A stretch of DNA of 64,000 nucleotides, from the NCBI RefSeq assembly GCF_018449675.1, contig NZ_JAAVUZ010000005.1, positions 62,001 through 126,000 of the forward strand. Reading direction: 5' to 3'. The notes under the pieces are model-generated. The model was not told the DNA's origin. It worked only from the letters and a program-made list of their open reading frames with translations, and made no database searches. The position numbers were made by a program, and so were the translations under genes. This DNA comes from Glaciihabitans sp. dw_435 (GTDB lineage: Bacteria > Actinomycetota > Actinomycetes > Actinomycetales > Microbacteriaceae). Shown one piece after another: positions 8,548 to 18,060 of this stretch. The stretch's first letter is position 1. Each line of letters begins with the position of its first letter.

Positions 8548-9560
8548 CCAGCGCAACCGACACGGTCGCTCCCGCGGCCCGGCCCGTGCGGCCCGCCCGC
8601 AACCTTTGGCTGCACACCGAACGCTTCGCCCTGCTGTTCGCGTGGCTGATCGTCATCATCGGTTTCAGCATCGCCCTTCCCCACACCTTCTTCACCGTCG
8701 GCAACCTGCAGAACGTGCTGGGTTCGCAGGCCGTGCTGCTGGTGCTCGCGCTTGGCCTGCTCTTTCCGCTGACGGCGGGCGAGTTTGACCTGTCCGCCGC
8801 ATCGACCCTGTCCGTGTCATCCATGACCGTGGCCGTTCTCAACGCGAAGATGGGCGTGCCCATCATTCCGAGCATCATTGCGGCGCTCGTCGTGGGAATC
8901 CTCATCGGACTGATCAACGGCATCTTCGTCGTGGTCTTCAAGATTGACTCGTTCATCGTGACGCTCGGATCGGCGACGGTGCTGCTCGGCATCGTGCAGT
9001 GGATGAGCAACTCCTCCTCGGTCACCGGGGTCGACAGCGCGCTGGTGCAGGCCACCGTCGGGTACCGCGGCATTCTGGGCATGCCCATGCAGTTCTTCTA
9101 CGGGCTGATCGCCACGGCCGTCATCCTCGTGGTGCTGACCCTCACGCCCATCGGCCGCCGCCTGCTCTTCGTCGGGCGCGGGCGCCAGGTTGCCGAGCTC
9201 AGCGGCCTGAACGTCGGTCGCCTGCGCATCGGCGCGTTCACCGCGTCGGGTCTCATCGCCAGCGTCGCCGGAATCATCTACGCGGGAAGCCTGGGAGGTG
9301 CCGACCCGTCGTCCGGGCAGTCGTTCCTGCTGCCGGCCTTTGCCGCCTGCTACCTCGGGGCCACGGCCATTGTGCCCGGTCGCTTCAATGCGATTGGCAC
9401 CTTCATCGCGGTGTTCTTCCTGTTCTCCGGCGTCGTCGGGCTGCAGATGCTCGGCGCCCAGAACTACGTGCAGCAGCTGTTCTACGGCGGCGCCCTGATC
9501 GTCGCCGTGGCGCTGTCGCAGGCGATCCGCCGGCAGTCCGCCCGCTCCAAGATCAGCTGA
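8544..9560 (+). CDS. Ribose-type ABC transporter permease
   Basis: A 338-residue inner membrane permease of the RbsC/BPD_transp_2 family, about 8-10 hydrophobic helices. The family-typical [12 protein letters not shown] loop (compare GGIDLSVGS in sugar permeases) follows the second to third helix, and [22 protein letters not shown] is the cytoplasmic coupling region. The ATG lies in an ATGA overlap with the ATPase stop. RutA begins 83 nt downstream with no terminator between them, so transport and catabolism genes probably share a transcript. Only one permease gene is present, which would act as a homodimer. Confidence 0.9.
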   Translation: MTSATDTVAPAARPVRPARNLWLHTERFALLFAWLIVIIGFSIALPHTFFTVGNLQNVLGSQAVLLVLALGLLFPLTAGEFDLSAASTLSVSSMTVAVLNAKMGVPIIPSIIAALVVGILIGLINGIFVVVFKIDSFIVTLGSATVLLGIVQWMSNSSSVTGVDSALVQATVGYRGILGMPMQFFYGLIATAVILVVLTLTPIGRRLLFVGRGRQVAELSGLNVGRLRIGAFTASGLIASVAGIIYAGSLGGADPSSGQSFLLPAFAACYLGATAIVPGRFNAIGTFIAVFFLFSGVVGLQMLGAQNYVQQLFYGGALIVAVALSQAIRRQSARSKIS

Positions 9561-9643
9561 CCGTCTCACCTCACCTCGCCTCACCTCCCGCACCCCTCAT
9601 AACTCGCACGATCCCCACCACAACCCTCGACAAGGAGAACCCC

Positions 9644-10729
9644 ATGGACATCGGTGTATTCATTCCGATCGGAAACAACGGCTGGCTCATTTCGAAGACC
9701 TCGCCCCAGTACAAGCCGTCCTATGACCTCAACCTCGAGGTCGTGCAGAAGGCGGAGTCCTACGGCTTCGAGTTCGCGCTGTCGATGATCAAGCTGCGCG
9801 GATTCGGTGGGGAGTCCGAATTCTGGGATTACAACCTCGAGTCGTTCACGCTGATGGCGGGTTTGGCCGCGGCCACCTCGAAGATCAAGCTCTACGCGTC
9901 CGCCGCGGTGCTTACCATGCCGCCGGCCTTCGCTGCCCGCATGGCAACGACCGTGGACTCCATCTCCCACGGCCGCTTCGGCGTCAACCTCGTCTCCGGC
10001 TGGGCCAAGGATGAGTACGCCCAGATGGACATCTGGCCCGGGGACATCCACTTCTCCCGCCGCTACCGGTACTCGGAAGAGTACGTGCGCGTCATGCAGG
10101 AGCTGTGGACCTCGGGCCAGTCCGACTTCAAGGGTGAGTTCTTCACCATGAACGACTGCCGCCTGCTGCCGATGCCGTCGACGCACATCCCGATCGTGAC
10201 CGCCGGGCAGAGCCACACCGGCATCGAGTTTGCGGCAAAGTTCGCCGACTACAACTTCGTGCTGGGATCGGGTGTCAACACACCCACCGCGCACGCGGAC
10301 GGCGTCTACGAACTGGTCGAGGCCGCGAAGGCGACCGGCCGCGACGTCGGCAGCTACGTGCTGTTCATGGTGATCGCGGACGAGACCGACGAGATCGCCC
10401 AGGCGAAGTGGAAGGACTACAACGACGGCATCGACATGGATGCCATCGCGTGGATGGGCTTCCAGGCGTCGAGCGACACCGGCGACGAGAAGTCGACCGC
10501 CAAGTCGATCGTTGCCCCCGAGGGTGCCGTCAACATGAACATGGGAACCATCGTCGGCTCCTACGAGACCTGCGCGCGCCTGCTCGATGAGGCGGCCGGT
10601 GTCGAGGGCACCAAGGGAATCATGCTCGTGTTCGATGACTTCATCATCGGCATGGACGACTTCGGAACGCGTATCCAGCCGCTCATGAAGTCGCGCGAGG
10701 GCGTGGTCACGGACCTGGCAGCAGTATGA
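9644..10729 (+). CDS. rutA: Pyrimidine monooxygenase RutA
   Basis: A 361-residue flavin-dependent luciferase-like monooxygenase. Many blocks match E. coli RutA as I remember it: [13 protein letters not shown] (residues 5-17), [26 protein letters not shown] followed by [30 protein letters not shown] and FDDF. RutA uses reduced FMN and oxygen to open the uracil ring between N3 and C4, giving a ureidoacrylate peracid/ureidoacrylate. The ATG at 9644 has CAAGGAG upstream. The next gene overlaps its stop (ATGA). Reduced flavin would come from the two flavin enzymes at 15686-16814. Thymine or a modified uracil could also be the substrate. Confidence 0.93.
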   Translation: MDIGVFIPIGNNGWLISKTSPQYKPSYDLNLEVVQKAESYGFEFALSMIKLRGFGGESEFWDYNLESFTLMAGLAAATSKIKLYASAAVLTMPPAFAARMATTVDSISHGRFGVNLVSGWAKDEYAQMDIWPGDIHFSRRYRYSEEYVRVMQELWTSGQSDFKGEFFTMNDCRLLPMPSTHIPIVTAGQSHTGIEFAAKFADYNFVLGSGVNTPTAHADGVYELVEAAKATGRDVGSYVLFMVIADETDEIAQAKWKDYNDGIDMDAIAWMGFQASSDTGDEKSTAKSIVAPEGAVNMNMGTIVGSYETCARLLDEAAGVEGTKGIMLVFDDFIIGMDDFGTRIQPLMKSREGVVTDLAAV

Positions 10730-11625
10730 CCCGCGTTCCCCGCGAGCTGACGGTGGCAGTGGTGCAGTCGGGCAGCACATCGCCCGACCGTGCCACGGCG
10801 ATCGCCGACCTTCTCGACCTGTTCGAGACGGCGGCAACACCGGGCGTCGACGTGGTGGTGTTTCCCGAACTGTGCACGACCCCGTACTTCGGCTCGACCA
10901 ACGATGACCGGTACAAGGCGTGGGCGCAGACGATTCCCGGCCCCGACACGGACGCGTTCGCCGCGACCGCCAAGCGGCTGGGCGTCGGCGTCATCTTCGG
11001 GATGTTCGAGCTCGGCGAGGACGGCGTCGGATACAACTCCGCCGTAGTGATCGACGGAACAGGCACCATCGTGTCCGGCACCACGCTCGCGGGGGACCGC
11101 GTCTCCAGCTACCGCAAGATGTCGATCCCGAAGGGGCAGGTCGGCGTCACCGCCGTCAACGAGAAGTACTTCTTCACGCCGGGTGGCGGAACCGTCATCT
11201 TCGAGGCGTTCGGCGCGAGATTCGCCTGCCTCATCTGCTACGACAGGACCTTCCCCGAGTACTGGCTCGCGGCACGTGCCGCCGGTGCCGAGGTCGTCGT
11301 CGCCCTCGTGAGTTCCATGGGCAGCCGCGAAGCGCTCTTCGTGCAGGAGCTGCAGGTGCGTGCCATGGAAACCCAGGTCTACGTCATCGCTCCTAACCGG
11401 GGCGGTGCGGAAACCCTCGGAGAGACCACCACCGACTACTTCGGGCTCTCCTGCATCGCGACCCCCGAGGGAGAGATCGTGGCGCTCGCCGCGGCACACA
11501 CCAATCCCGAGATCCTCAGCGCGACCCTCGACCTGAACCGGGTCGCCGACGTGCGCGAGTACTTCGACATCGCCCGTGACCGCCGGGGTGACGTGTTCCA
11601 GTATCTGGCGACGGCCACCGCGTGA
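10726..11625 (+). CDS. Nitrilase-superfamily carbon-nitrogen hydrolase
   Basis: A 299-residue carbon-nitrogen hydrolase. The Glu-Lys-Cys triad is visible as Glu48 (FPEL), Lys131 (YRKM) and Cys171 ([10 protein letters not shown]). The overall motif pattern is closest to beta-ureidopropionase and N-carbamoylputrescine amidases, which remove a carbamoyl group as CO2 and ammonia. Coupled by ATGA to rutA upstream and GTGA to the amidase downstream. In this setting it may hydrolyse the ureido group released by RutA, a step done by isochorismatase-fold RutB in E. coli. That assignment is inference; the exact substrate is unknown. Confidence 0.85.
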   Translation: MTRVPRELTVAVVQSGSTSPDRATAIADLLDLFETAATPGVDVVVFPELCTTPYFGSTNDDRYKAWAQTIPGPDTDAFAATAKRLGVGVIFGMFELGEDGVGYNSAVVIDGTGTIVSGTTLAGDRVSSYRKMSIPKGQVGVTAVNEKYFFTPGGGTVIFEAFGARFACLICYDRTFPEYWLAARAAGAEVVVALVSSMGSREALFVQELQVRAMETQVYVIAPNRGGAETLGETTTDYFGLSCIATPEGEIVALAAAHTNPEILSATLDLNRVADVREYFDIARDRRGDVFQYLATATA

Positions 11626-13247
11626 GCGCGGCTGACGAGCAGGTGCGGCAGACCATCACCCCGCAGCTCGACCTTGCCCTCGCGGCCAGCCGCCGGCGGC
11701 CGCTACCGGCATCCCCGTCGTCGGCCGCCGACGAACCCGCCGACGCGGACCTGCTGTTTCGTGCGCTCCTCGCCGACGCCCCGGCCGCCGCTCACGACAG
11801 CGCCCCGGCGGCAACCACCACGTCAATCGCCAACCCCGCGATCGCGTCGGTCACTGAGCTTCTCGCCGCCTTCGCCGCGGGGCTGCTCACGCCCTCGGCG
11901 CTGATCGCGACCCTGCGTCCCCGCTGGTCTGCCGCTGGACCCGCGCCCGCCGCCGTGCTCGCGTCCATCCCCGGGATCGATGCCGCGGCAGCCGAGAGCG
12001 ACCGACGCTGGGCCGCCGGCACGCCCCGCCCGCTCGAGGGCGTTCCGTTTGCCGTTAAGGACATCATCGATGTCGGCGGGGCGATGGTCACCTCCGGTTC
12101 CTGGCAGACCGGTGACCGCATTGCGCCGGTGGATGCCACGGTCGTCGACAGATTGCGTCAGGCGGGGGCCATCCCGGTGTTCATGTCCGCGACCACCGAA
12201 TTCGCCTGCGGCGCCCCGGTCAACGGGCGCTACGGCGCTGTGCCGAACCCCTGGAACGAAGAGATGTGGACGGGTGGGTCATCCACCGGATCCGCCTCGG
12301 CTCTCGCCGCCGGTCTCGTGCCCTTCGCCCTCGGCAGCGACACCGGTGGCTCGATCCGTGTGCCCTCGGCCCTCTGCGGATTGACCGGCATCAAACCCAC
12401 CTACGGTCTCGTTCCGCGCACCGGCGTCTCGTCCCTCTCGTGGACCATGGACCACATCGGTCCCATGGCCCGCTCCGCCGCCGACCTCGCGCTGCTGCTG
12501 CCGGTCATGGCCGGCCCCGACGGGGTCGACGCCACCGCGGGCGCCACCGTGCCCGATCTCGCGCCCGACCCCGCGTCCGTGGCGGGACTGCGCATCGGCG
12601 TGCCGCGCGGCTGGTTCACCGAGCGCTGTGACGCCGAGGTGCTCGCCGCCCTCGAGTCCGCGATCGCCAGCTTCACCGCCCTCGGCGCCCAGATCGTGCC
12701 CATCGAGTTCGACGACCTCGACGCGATTCACGACGAATCCTGGAACGTCTTTTACGGCGAGCTCGCCTCCAACCAGGAGGCCAACGCCGATCGCCGCGAC
12801 CTCTTCGACGACGGTACAAACGCGCGGCTCGACTGCGGCTTCGTTCCGCTCGCCGTCGACTACCTGCGCGCCCTTCGCCGCCGACCGGTGGTGCAACGGG
12901 ACATGCTGGAGCGAATGGATGCCTCGGGCGTCGACCTCCTCCTGACCCCGGCCGTGGGCGCCACCGCCCCGAGCCTCGCCACCCTCACCATGGACGTGGA
13001 CGGCGTCAGCTACAACCTGCACGACGTCATTCCCCGCAACATGCGGATCTTCGACTACACCGGATTTCCCGCACTCGTGGCTCCCGCAGGACTCTCGTCG
13101 GACGGCATGCCCATCGGCATCCAGCTCGTCGCGCGCCCCTGGCAGGACCGCCTGTGCCTCGCGGCCGCGATGGCCTTCCAGTCCGCGACCGACCACCACC
13201 ACGCGCTCCCGCCCGTGACCTCGGCATGGAGTGACTCAGATCGTTAG
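11622..13247 (+). CDS. Amidase-signature family amidase
   Basis: A 541-residue amidase-signature enzyme. The Ser-cisSer-Lys triad can be placed at Lys146 (FAVKD), cis-Ser220 (TGGSSTGS) and nucleophile Ser244 (DTGGSIR), with spacing as expected for the family. The first 70 or so residues are low-complexity Ala/Pro/Asp and vary in such proteins. It hydrolyses an amide to acid plus ammonia in the cytoplasm. The GTG start overlaps the nitrilase stop. It is the second of three unrelated amide-hydrolase types in this operon. Canonical rut operons have no such gene, so this points to a modified pathway or a broader substrate. Confidence 0.88.
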   Translation: MSAADEQVRQTITPQLDLALAASRRRPLPASPSSAADEPADADLLFRALLADAPAAAHDSAPAATTTSIANPAIASVTELLAAFAAGLLTPSALIATLRPRWSAAGPAPAAVLASIPGIDAAAAESDRRWAAGTPRPLEGVPFAVKDIIDVGGAMVTSGSWQTGDRIAPVDATVVDRLRQAGAIPVFMSATTEFACGAPVNGRYGAVPNPWNEEMWTGGSSTGSASALAAGLVPFALGSDTGGSIRVPSALCGLTGIKPTYGLVPRTGVSSLSWTMDHIGPMARSAADLALLLPVMAGPDGVDATAGATVPDLAPDPASVAGLRIGVPRGWFTERCDAEVLAALESAIASFTALGAQIVPIEFDDLDAIHDESWNVFYGELASNQEANADRRDLFDDGTNARLDCGFVPLAVDYLRALRRRPVVQRDMLERMDASGVDLLLTPAVGATAPSLATLTMDVDGVSYNLHDVIPRNMRIFDYTGFPALVAPAGLSSDGMPIGIQLVARPWQDRLCLAAAMAFQSATDHHHALPPVTSAWSDSDR

Positions 13248-14721
13248 CGTTATGGAAAATTCACAGCAGTCCGCGCGAGTGGCGTGGAACATTCTCTTTG
13301 CCACGAGCCTCAGCGTCGTGCTCGTTTTCATCAACTCGAGCGGTCTGGCCATCGCGCTCCCGAACCTCTCCCGGGACCTCGACTCGACCGCGAGTCAGAC
13401 CACGTGGGTGCTGCTCAGCTACATGCTCTCCACCACCACCCTGATCCTCGTCTTCGGTCGCGTCACCGATATCGTCGGGCGCCGCCGGTTGTACATCCTC
13501 GGCATCGTGCTCTTTATGCTGGCGACCCTCGCCTGTGGTCTGGCGACGGATGCCACGTTCCTCATCGTCATGCGGTTCGTGCAGGGCATCGGCGCCGCCG
13601 CGATCATCACGAACACCACGGCCCTGCTCACCGACGTCTTTCCCAAGCACATCCTCAGCAGCGCCCTTGGTATCAACGCCTCGATCGCCGCCGTCGGGCA
13701 GGTGCTGGGCCCGCTGCTGGGAGGCGTCGTCACCGAGCTGTTCGGCTGGCGGTGGATCTTTCTCGCCGGAATCCCGATCAGCCTGCTCGGCCTCATCTGG
13801 TCGCTGAAGCTCATCCCGCACCAGGGTCCCCAGGTGCGCGGTGAGCGCATGGACTACCCGGGGAGCGTGCTGTCCGTCCTCAGCATCGCGCTCCTGGTGA
13901 TGGGGGTGTCGTGGGGCGGAAGCCTCGGCTGGGGAAGCCCGCTCGTCGTGGGAACGCTGGTCGCTGCGGTGGTGGCGCTCACCGCGTTCATCGTGCTGCA
14001 GCGGCACAAGACGCATCCGCTCATCGACATCGCCCTGTTCAAGGACCGCGTCGTCTCCTCCCTCTACATCGCGGCGTTCTTCAACTCGATCAGCAACTAC
14101 GCGATCGTGCTGCTCGCGTCGCTCTACCTGCAGGGGGTGCAGGGGCTCAGCGCCATCGACGCCGGCCTGATGATTTTGCCCTCGCCGATTGGCACGATGG
14201 TGGCGGCCGCGATCGCCGGGCGCCTGGCGCGCACCGTCAACCCGCGCTGGCTTACCGCGAGCGGCATGGTGCTGATCAGCGCCGGAGCCCTGCTGTTCGC
14301 CGCGAATCTTGGCGTACACACGCCCTATATCTTCCTAGCGATCGCGCTGTTCCTCGTCGGCATCGGGGTGGGGGTCTTCATGACGCCCAACACGACGGCG
14401 CTCATGGGGCGGGTCCCGTCCACCCGGCGGGGCATCGCCAACGCGATCCGCTCGACGCTGCAGAACGCCGGCTACCTGTTCAGCACGGCCCTCGCGCTGG
14501 CCATCGCCACCGGCGGGCTGACCGCGACGCAGCAGCTCGCCGCCTACAAGGGCACCCTGTTCGGCATGAAGCCACAGGACCTCGCCGCGTTCGTGGGCGG
14601 CGTCCACTCCGCGCTCGTGCTGTTCGGGGTGCTCGCCCTCGTCGGCGCCATCGTTAGCATTGTCGGCACCCGTCCGAGCTCGCCGGGCCGTGCCGACTCG
14701 GTCGTGATGACCGACCTGTGA
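13231..14721 (+). CDS. MFS transporter, DHA2 (EmrB/QacA) type
   Basis: A 496-residue polytopic protein of the 14-segment DHA2 drug:H+ antiporter group. Motif A appears as GRVTDIVGRRRLY after the second helix, motif C-like GINASIAAVGQVLGPLLGG later. From GTG 13231 it overlaps the amidase by 17 nt. ATG 13252 (MENSQQSARVAW) is an equally plausible start with no clear ribosome site. Located inside the operon, it might export a toxic intermediate or end product, or import a pathway substrate. E. coli rut encodes a different carrier (RutG, NCS2). Confidence 0.88.
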   Translation: MTQIVSVMENSQQSARVAWNILFATSLSVVLVFINSSGLAIALPNLSRDLDSTASQTTWVLLSYMLSTTTLILVFGRVTDIVGRRRLYILGIVLFMLATLACGLATDATFLIVMRFVQGIGAAAIITNTTALLTDVFPKHILSSALGINASIAAVGQVLGPLLGGVVTELFGWRWIFLAGIPISLLGLIWSLKLIPHQGPQVRGERMDYPGSVLSVLSIALLVMGVSWGGSLGWGSPLVVGTLVAAVVALTAFIVLQRHKTHPLIDIALFKDRVVSSLYIAAFFNSISNYAIVLLASLYLQGVQGLSAIDAGLMILPSPIGTMVAAAIAGRLARTVNPRWLTASGMVLISAGALLFAANLGVHTPYIFLAIALFLVGIGVGVFMTPNTTALMGRVPSTRRGIANAIRSTLQNAGYLFSTALALAIATGGLTATQQLAAYKGTLFGMKPQDLAAFVGGVHSALVLFGVLALVGAIVSIVGTRPSSPGRADSVVMTDL

Positions 14722-14768
14722 CAGTCACCTCCGCCCCGTGACATCCGCCCCTCCCCAAAGGACCTGAC

Positions 14769-15455
14769 ATGACGACCACCGACGGAACCCCCGCCACCAG
14801 CGCCGATACGACCGACACGGGTGCCGCCGATGCCGACTACGCCGCGGCCGGGTACACCGGTGCGCTCGAACCCGGGGCCCGCCCGGCACTCATCATCGTC
14901 GACCCCGTGCGTGCCTACATCGACAAGGACTGCGGCCTGTACGCCGGGGTTGAGGAACCCGTCGAGCAGATGAAGGTCGTTGCCGACGCGGCGCGCGCGG
15001 CCGGCATCCCCGTCTTCATCACGTCGGTGACGTACGAAGCGGATGGCTCGGACGGCGGCGTCTTCTTCCGCAAGGTGGCAGCCCTGAAGGCGTACCTGCC
15101 GGGCAGCCCGTTCGGCGCGTTCATCGATGGGCTCGAGCCGCAGCCGGGCGACACCCACCTCACCAAGCAGTACCCGAGCGCCTTCTTCGGCACGTCGCTG
15201 GCGGCCAACCTCGTCTCCCGCGGCATCGATACCCTGGTGATCACCGGACTCAGCACCAGCGGCTGCGTGCGGGCCACGACGCTCGACGCGATGCAGAGCG
15301 GGTTCATCCCGATCGTGGTTTCCGACGCCGTGGGCGACCGGCTCGAATCGGTGCACAACGCCAACCTCTTCGACATCGGCATGAAGATGGGCGAGGTGTG
15401 GTCGTCGCAGCGGGTCTTCGACTACTGGAACGGCCTTGCGAAATCCCCAGAGTGA
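14769..15455 (+). CDS. Isochorismatase-fold cysteine hydrolase (RutB/N-carbamoylsarcosine-amidase-like)
   Basis: A 228-residue cysteine hydrolase. The Asp-Lys-Cys triad is Asp45 (IIVDPV), Lys133 (LTKQYPSAF) and Cys166 (STSGCVRAT). The sequence TGLSTSGCVRAT and the closing YWNGL resemble N-carbamoylsarcosine and maleamate amidohydrolases more than E. coli RutB, which has an ATNVCVEST active site. The ATG has AAAGGA upstream; a Thr/Ala/Asp-rich tail of about 30 residues precedes the fold. In position it is the analogue of RutB, releasing carbamate from ureidoacrylate, but the substrate could be a different carbamoyl or amide compound. Confidence 0.85.
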   Translation: MTTTDGTPATSADTTDTGAADADYAAAGYTGALEPGARPALIIVDPVRAYIDKDCGLYAGVEEPVEQMKVVADAARAAGIPVFITSVTYEADGSDGGVFFRKVAALKAYLPGSPFGAFIDGLEPQPGDTHLTKQYPSAFFGTSLAANLVSRGIDTLVITGLSTSGCVRATTLDAMQSGFIPIVVSDAVGDRLESVHNANLFDIGMKMGEVWSSQRVFDYWNGLAKSPE

Positions 15456-15685
15456 TTAAACACACTCGTAATAAACGGGACTCCCACACGCAATGCATCG
15501 GGCGCATACTTTTATCAGCAACGTAAGCCGTTGCTCACCCATCTGAGACACAAAACCTCGGTGGCTAACTCATCGATTCTGGTGACGCGGCTTCGTTATG
15601 TCTGCACCGAACCTGGTGTCTCTCGTGTGGAACGCAGTGCCAGATCGTTTTGACCTAGCCGATTGGCTTTAAAGTTGGGAAAACG
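15456..15685 (+). other. Non-coding leader between hydrolase and flavin-enzyme genes
   Basis: A 230-nt gap that is distinctly less GC-rich than its surroundings and has no good reading frame. A hairpin with arms AGCAAC/GTTGCT lies at 15518-15536, preceded by TTTTAT. TTGACC at 15650-15655 is followed after 14 nt by TAAAGT, too short a spacer for a confident promoter. The downstream ATG has GGGA 5-8 nt before it. The region could contain a separate promoter or an RNA control element for the flavin reductase pair; nothing recognisable was identified. Confidence 0.4.
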
Positions 15686-16255
15686 ATGCTGAAAGTAACA
15701 ATTCTCGTGGGGAATCCAAAACCCCAGTCGCGCACGCTGAAGATCGCCGAAACCCTCGTCGACAAGCTGCTTGAGCCGGGTACCTACGCCACGCAGGTCA
15801 TCGACCTTGCGGAGCACTCCAGCCACATCTTCGAGTGGCCGTCTCCCGAGATGGCAGAGCTCAACCAGACCGTTGCCGACAGTGACCTGGTCGTTGTCGC
15901 GTCCCCCACCTACAAGGCGACCTACACCGGTCTGCTTAAGGGTTTCCTCGACCGTTACCCGGCCAACGGCCTGCGCGGCGTCACCGCGATCCCGCTGATG
16001 ACCGGTGCCGACCTCGGGCACTCGATGGCTCCCGACGTCAACCTTCGCCCGCTCCTCGTCGAGCTCGGCGCGAGCGTTCCCAGCAAGGGCCTCTTCTTCG
16101 TCACCGGTCAGATGGACCGCATGGAAGAAATCGTCGGCGAATGGGCCGCCGAGAACGTTGCGGTGCTGCGGATGACCCAGCCGCTGACCGAGGGCATGTT
16201 TGCGCGTCATCCCGAATCCGACAGTGTCGACAGCTCGACGAAGGTCGGTGCCTGA
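15686..16255 (+). CDS. NADPH-dependent FMN reductase
   Basis: A 189-residue flavodoxin-fold reductase of the SsuE/MsuE group. The phosphate-binding loop GNPKPQSRT is at residues 9-17, and SPTYKATYTGLLKGFLDR in the middle is the family signature for FMN and dimer contact. It would supply reduced FMN to a two-component monooxygenase, here most likely RutA. It is followed after one base by the RutF-like gene. Such reductases usually accompany sulfonate or sulfone monooxygenases. Its pairing with both RutA and RutF gives the cluster two candidate flavin donors. Confidence 0.88.
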   Translation: MLKVTILVGNPKPQSRTLKIAETLVDKLLEPGTYATQVIDLAEHSSHIFEWPSPEMAELNQTVADSDLVVVASPTYKATYTGLLKGFLDRYPANGLRGVTAIPLMTGADLGHSMAPDVNLRPLLVELGASVPSKGLFFVTGQMDRMEEIVGEWAAENVAVLRMTQPLTEGMFARHPESDSVDSSTKVGA

Positions 16256-16256
16256 G

Positions 16257-16814
16257 ATGACCCTCATCGACATCAACACCGGACTCGCTTCCGCCGCTGC
16301 CGCCGGCATCACCCGACCCCTGGATCCGATCGCCTCCGACCCGGCCGAAATTCGTGCCGCGTTCGGTCGCTTCCCGTCGGGTATCGCGGCCTTGTGTGCG
16401 GACATTGACGGCGTCCCGACCGGCCTCGTCGCGACATCCTTCTCCGTCGGCGTCTCCTACGACCCGCCGCTGGTGCTCTTCTCCGTGCAGAACAGCTCGA
16501 CCACGTGGCCCGTTCTGCGTGAGGCCGGACGCATCGGCGTCTCGATCCTCGGCAGCGAGCACGCGGCGATCGCCATGCAGCTCGCCTCCCGCAAGGGTGA
16601 CCGGTTCGCGGGCATCGAGACCATGGGATCCGACGACGGCGCGATCTTCATCCACGGCTCGCCGCTGTGGATGGAGTGCGAGATCGTCTCGGAGACCCCC
16701 GCGGGCGACCACAAGATCGTGCTGCTCGAGGTCAAGGCGCTTCGCGTCGAAGACCAGACCGAGCCGCTGATCTACCACTCGGCAGCCTTCCGCAACCTGG
16801 CTGCCGCGAGCTAA
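16257..16814 (+). CDS. rutF: Flavin reductase, RutF-like
   Basis: A 185-residue flavin reductase-like (FMN-binding split barrel) protein. FGRFPSGIAAL near residue 36 and TSFSVGVSYDPPLVLFSVQNSSTTWPVL are the typical HpaC/RutF blocks: acceptance of FMN or FAD and NAD(P)H. It should regenerate reduced flavin for RutA. The ATG lies two bases after the preceding stop. A strong terminator at 16835-16883 follows, marking the end of the pathway genes. The name rests on the association with rutA; other two-component monooxygenases use close relatives. Confidence 0.85.
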   Translation: MTLIDINTGLASAAAAGITRPLDPIASDPAEIRAAFGRFPSGIAALCADIDGVPTGLVATSFSVGVSYDPPLVLFSVQNSSTTWPVLREAGRIGVSILGSEHAAIAMQLASRKGDRFAGIETMGSDDGAIFIHGSPLWMECEIVSETPAGDHKIVLLEVKALRVEDQTEPLIYHSAAFRNLAAAS

Positions 16815-16834
16815 CCCTCACCCCAGTCAGCCGA

Positions 16835-16883
16835 ACGCCCCGCCCGCACGGAGATCCGAAATATCTCCGGGCAGGCGGGGCGT
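16835..16883. terminator. Intrinsic terminator after rutF
   Basis: A ten-pair outer stem (ACGCCCCGCC 16835-16844 with GGCGGGGCGT 16874-16883) continues into a second paired segment CGGAGAT/ATCTCCG around loop 16856-16862, followed by a short T run. It sits between the rightward rutF stop and the leftward lyase stop at 16905 and may serve both strands. Confidence 0.8.
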
Positions 16884-16904
16884 TTCGCTGCGGTCTGCGG
16901 GCGG

Positions 16905-17975
16905 TTACGCCGGGTTCGCCAGCTCGGCGGAGATCGCCGCGACGAACCCGTCGATGTCGGACTCGGTGGTGTCGAACGCGGTCATCCAGCGCACCTCGCC
17001 CGCGGCCCGGTCCCAGTCGTAGAAGCGGAACTGTTGCTTCAGCCGGTCCGCCGACTCGTTCGCCAGCGCCGCGAACACCGCGTTGGCCTGCGTCGGTCGC
17101 GTGAAGCTCAGCCCGTGGATGCGCCCGGCCGCGATGGCCTCCTCGAGCGATCCCCGCAGGCGTGCCGCCATTGCGTTCGAGTGTGCCGCCGACCGCAGGT
17201 ACAGGTCATCCTCGAGCAGCGCGAGCAGCTGCGCGCTGACGAACCGCATCTTGGAGGCGAGCTGCATGTTCAGCTTGCGCAAGAAGATCAGACCATCGGA
17301 TGCCTCGGGGTTGAGCACCACGACGGCCTCGCCATACAACAGGCCGTTCTTGGTTCCGCCGAAGCTCAGTACGTCCACGCCGGCGTCCGAGGTGAAGTCG
17401 CGCAGCGGTACGCCCAGGGCCGCCGCGGCGTTGGAGATCCGGGCACCGTCCATGTGGAGGGTCATCCCGAGCTTGTGAACGTGGTCGGCAATCGCGCGCA
17501 CCTCGTCGACCGTGTACAGCGTGCCGAGTTCCGTGGTCTGGGTGATGCTGACCGCGAGCGGCTGCGCGCGGTGCTCGTCGCCCCAGCCCCACGCCTCGAC
17601 GTCGATGAGCTCGGGGGTGAGCTTGCCGTCGGGGGTGTCGACCGTGAGCAGCTTGAGTCCGCTGATGCGCTCGGGTGCGCCGTTCTCGTCCGTGTGGATG
17701 TGCGCGGTGCTCGTGGCGACGACAGCTCCCCAGCGCGGGAGCATGCTGGTCAGCGCCGTGACGTTCGCGCCGGTGCCGTTGAACACCGGGAAGACCTCGG
17801 TGCGGTCACCGAACAGCCCGCGCATGACCTCGCCGAGCCTGGCGGTGTAGACGTCCTCGCCGTAGGCGATCTGGTGGCCGCCGTTGGCCTCGGCAATGGC
17901 CGCGATCACTTCTGGATGCGCGCCGGCGTAGTTGTCGCTGGCGAATCCGCGGTACTGGTCGTCATGAAGTTTCAC
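16905..17975 (-). CDS. Threonine-aldolase-like PLP-dependent beta-eliminating lyase
   Basis: A 356-residue fold-type I PLP enzyme of the low-specificity threonine aldolase group (Beta_elim_lyase). The PLP-binding Lys lies in FGGTKNGLLYGEAVV, and the substrate/PLP regions SDNYAGAHPEV, TGANV and HMDGARISNA match the family. It would cleave threonine-type beta-hydroxy amino acids to glycine and an aldehyde. GTG 17975 (MKLHDDQYRGF) is chosen; longer frames to 18188 are arginine/proline-rich and unlike the family. It is the last gene of a leftward DUF6421-SDR-lyase trio. Confidence 0.87.
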   Translation of the reverse strand: MKLHDDQYRGFASDNYAGAHPEVIAAIAEANGGHQIAYGEDVYTARLGEVMRGLFGDRTEVFPVFNGTGANVTALTSMLPRWGAVVATSTAHIHTDENGAPERISGLKLLTVDTPDGKLTPELIDVEAWGWGDEHRAQPLAVSITQTTELGTLYTVDEVRAIADHVHKLGMTLHMDGARISNAAAALGVPLRDFTSDAGVDVLSFGGTKNGLLYGEAVVVLNPEASDGLIFLRKLNMQLASKMRFVSAQLLALLEDDLYLRSAAHSNAMAARLRGSLEEAIAAGRIHGLSFTRPTQANAVFAALANESADRLKQQFRFYDWDRAAGEVRWMTAFDTTESDIDGFVAAISAELANPA

Positions 17976-18060
17976 GGGAGGCGTCTTTCGTTCGGAGGTT
18001 CGGCGGTGCGTGGGCGCACAGCCCTGCTGCGGTGAGGCGCTGCGGTGCGGATGACCCGCG

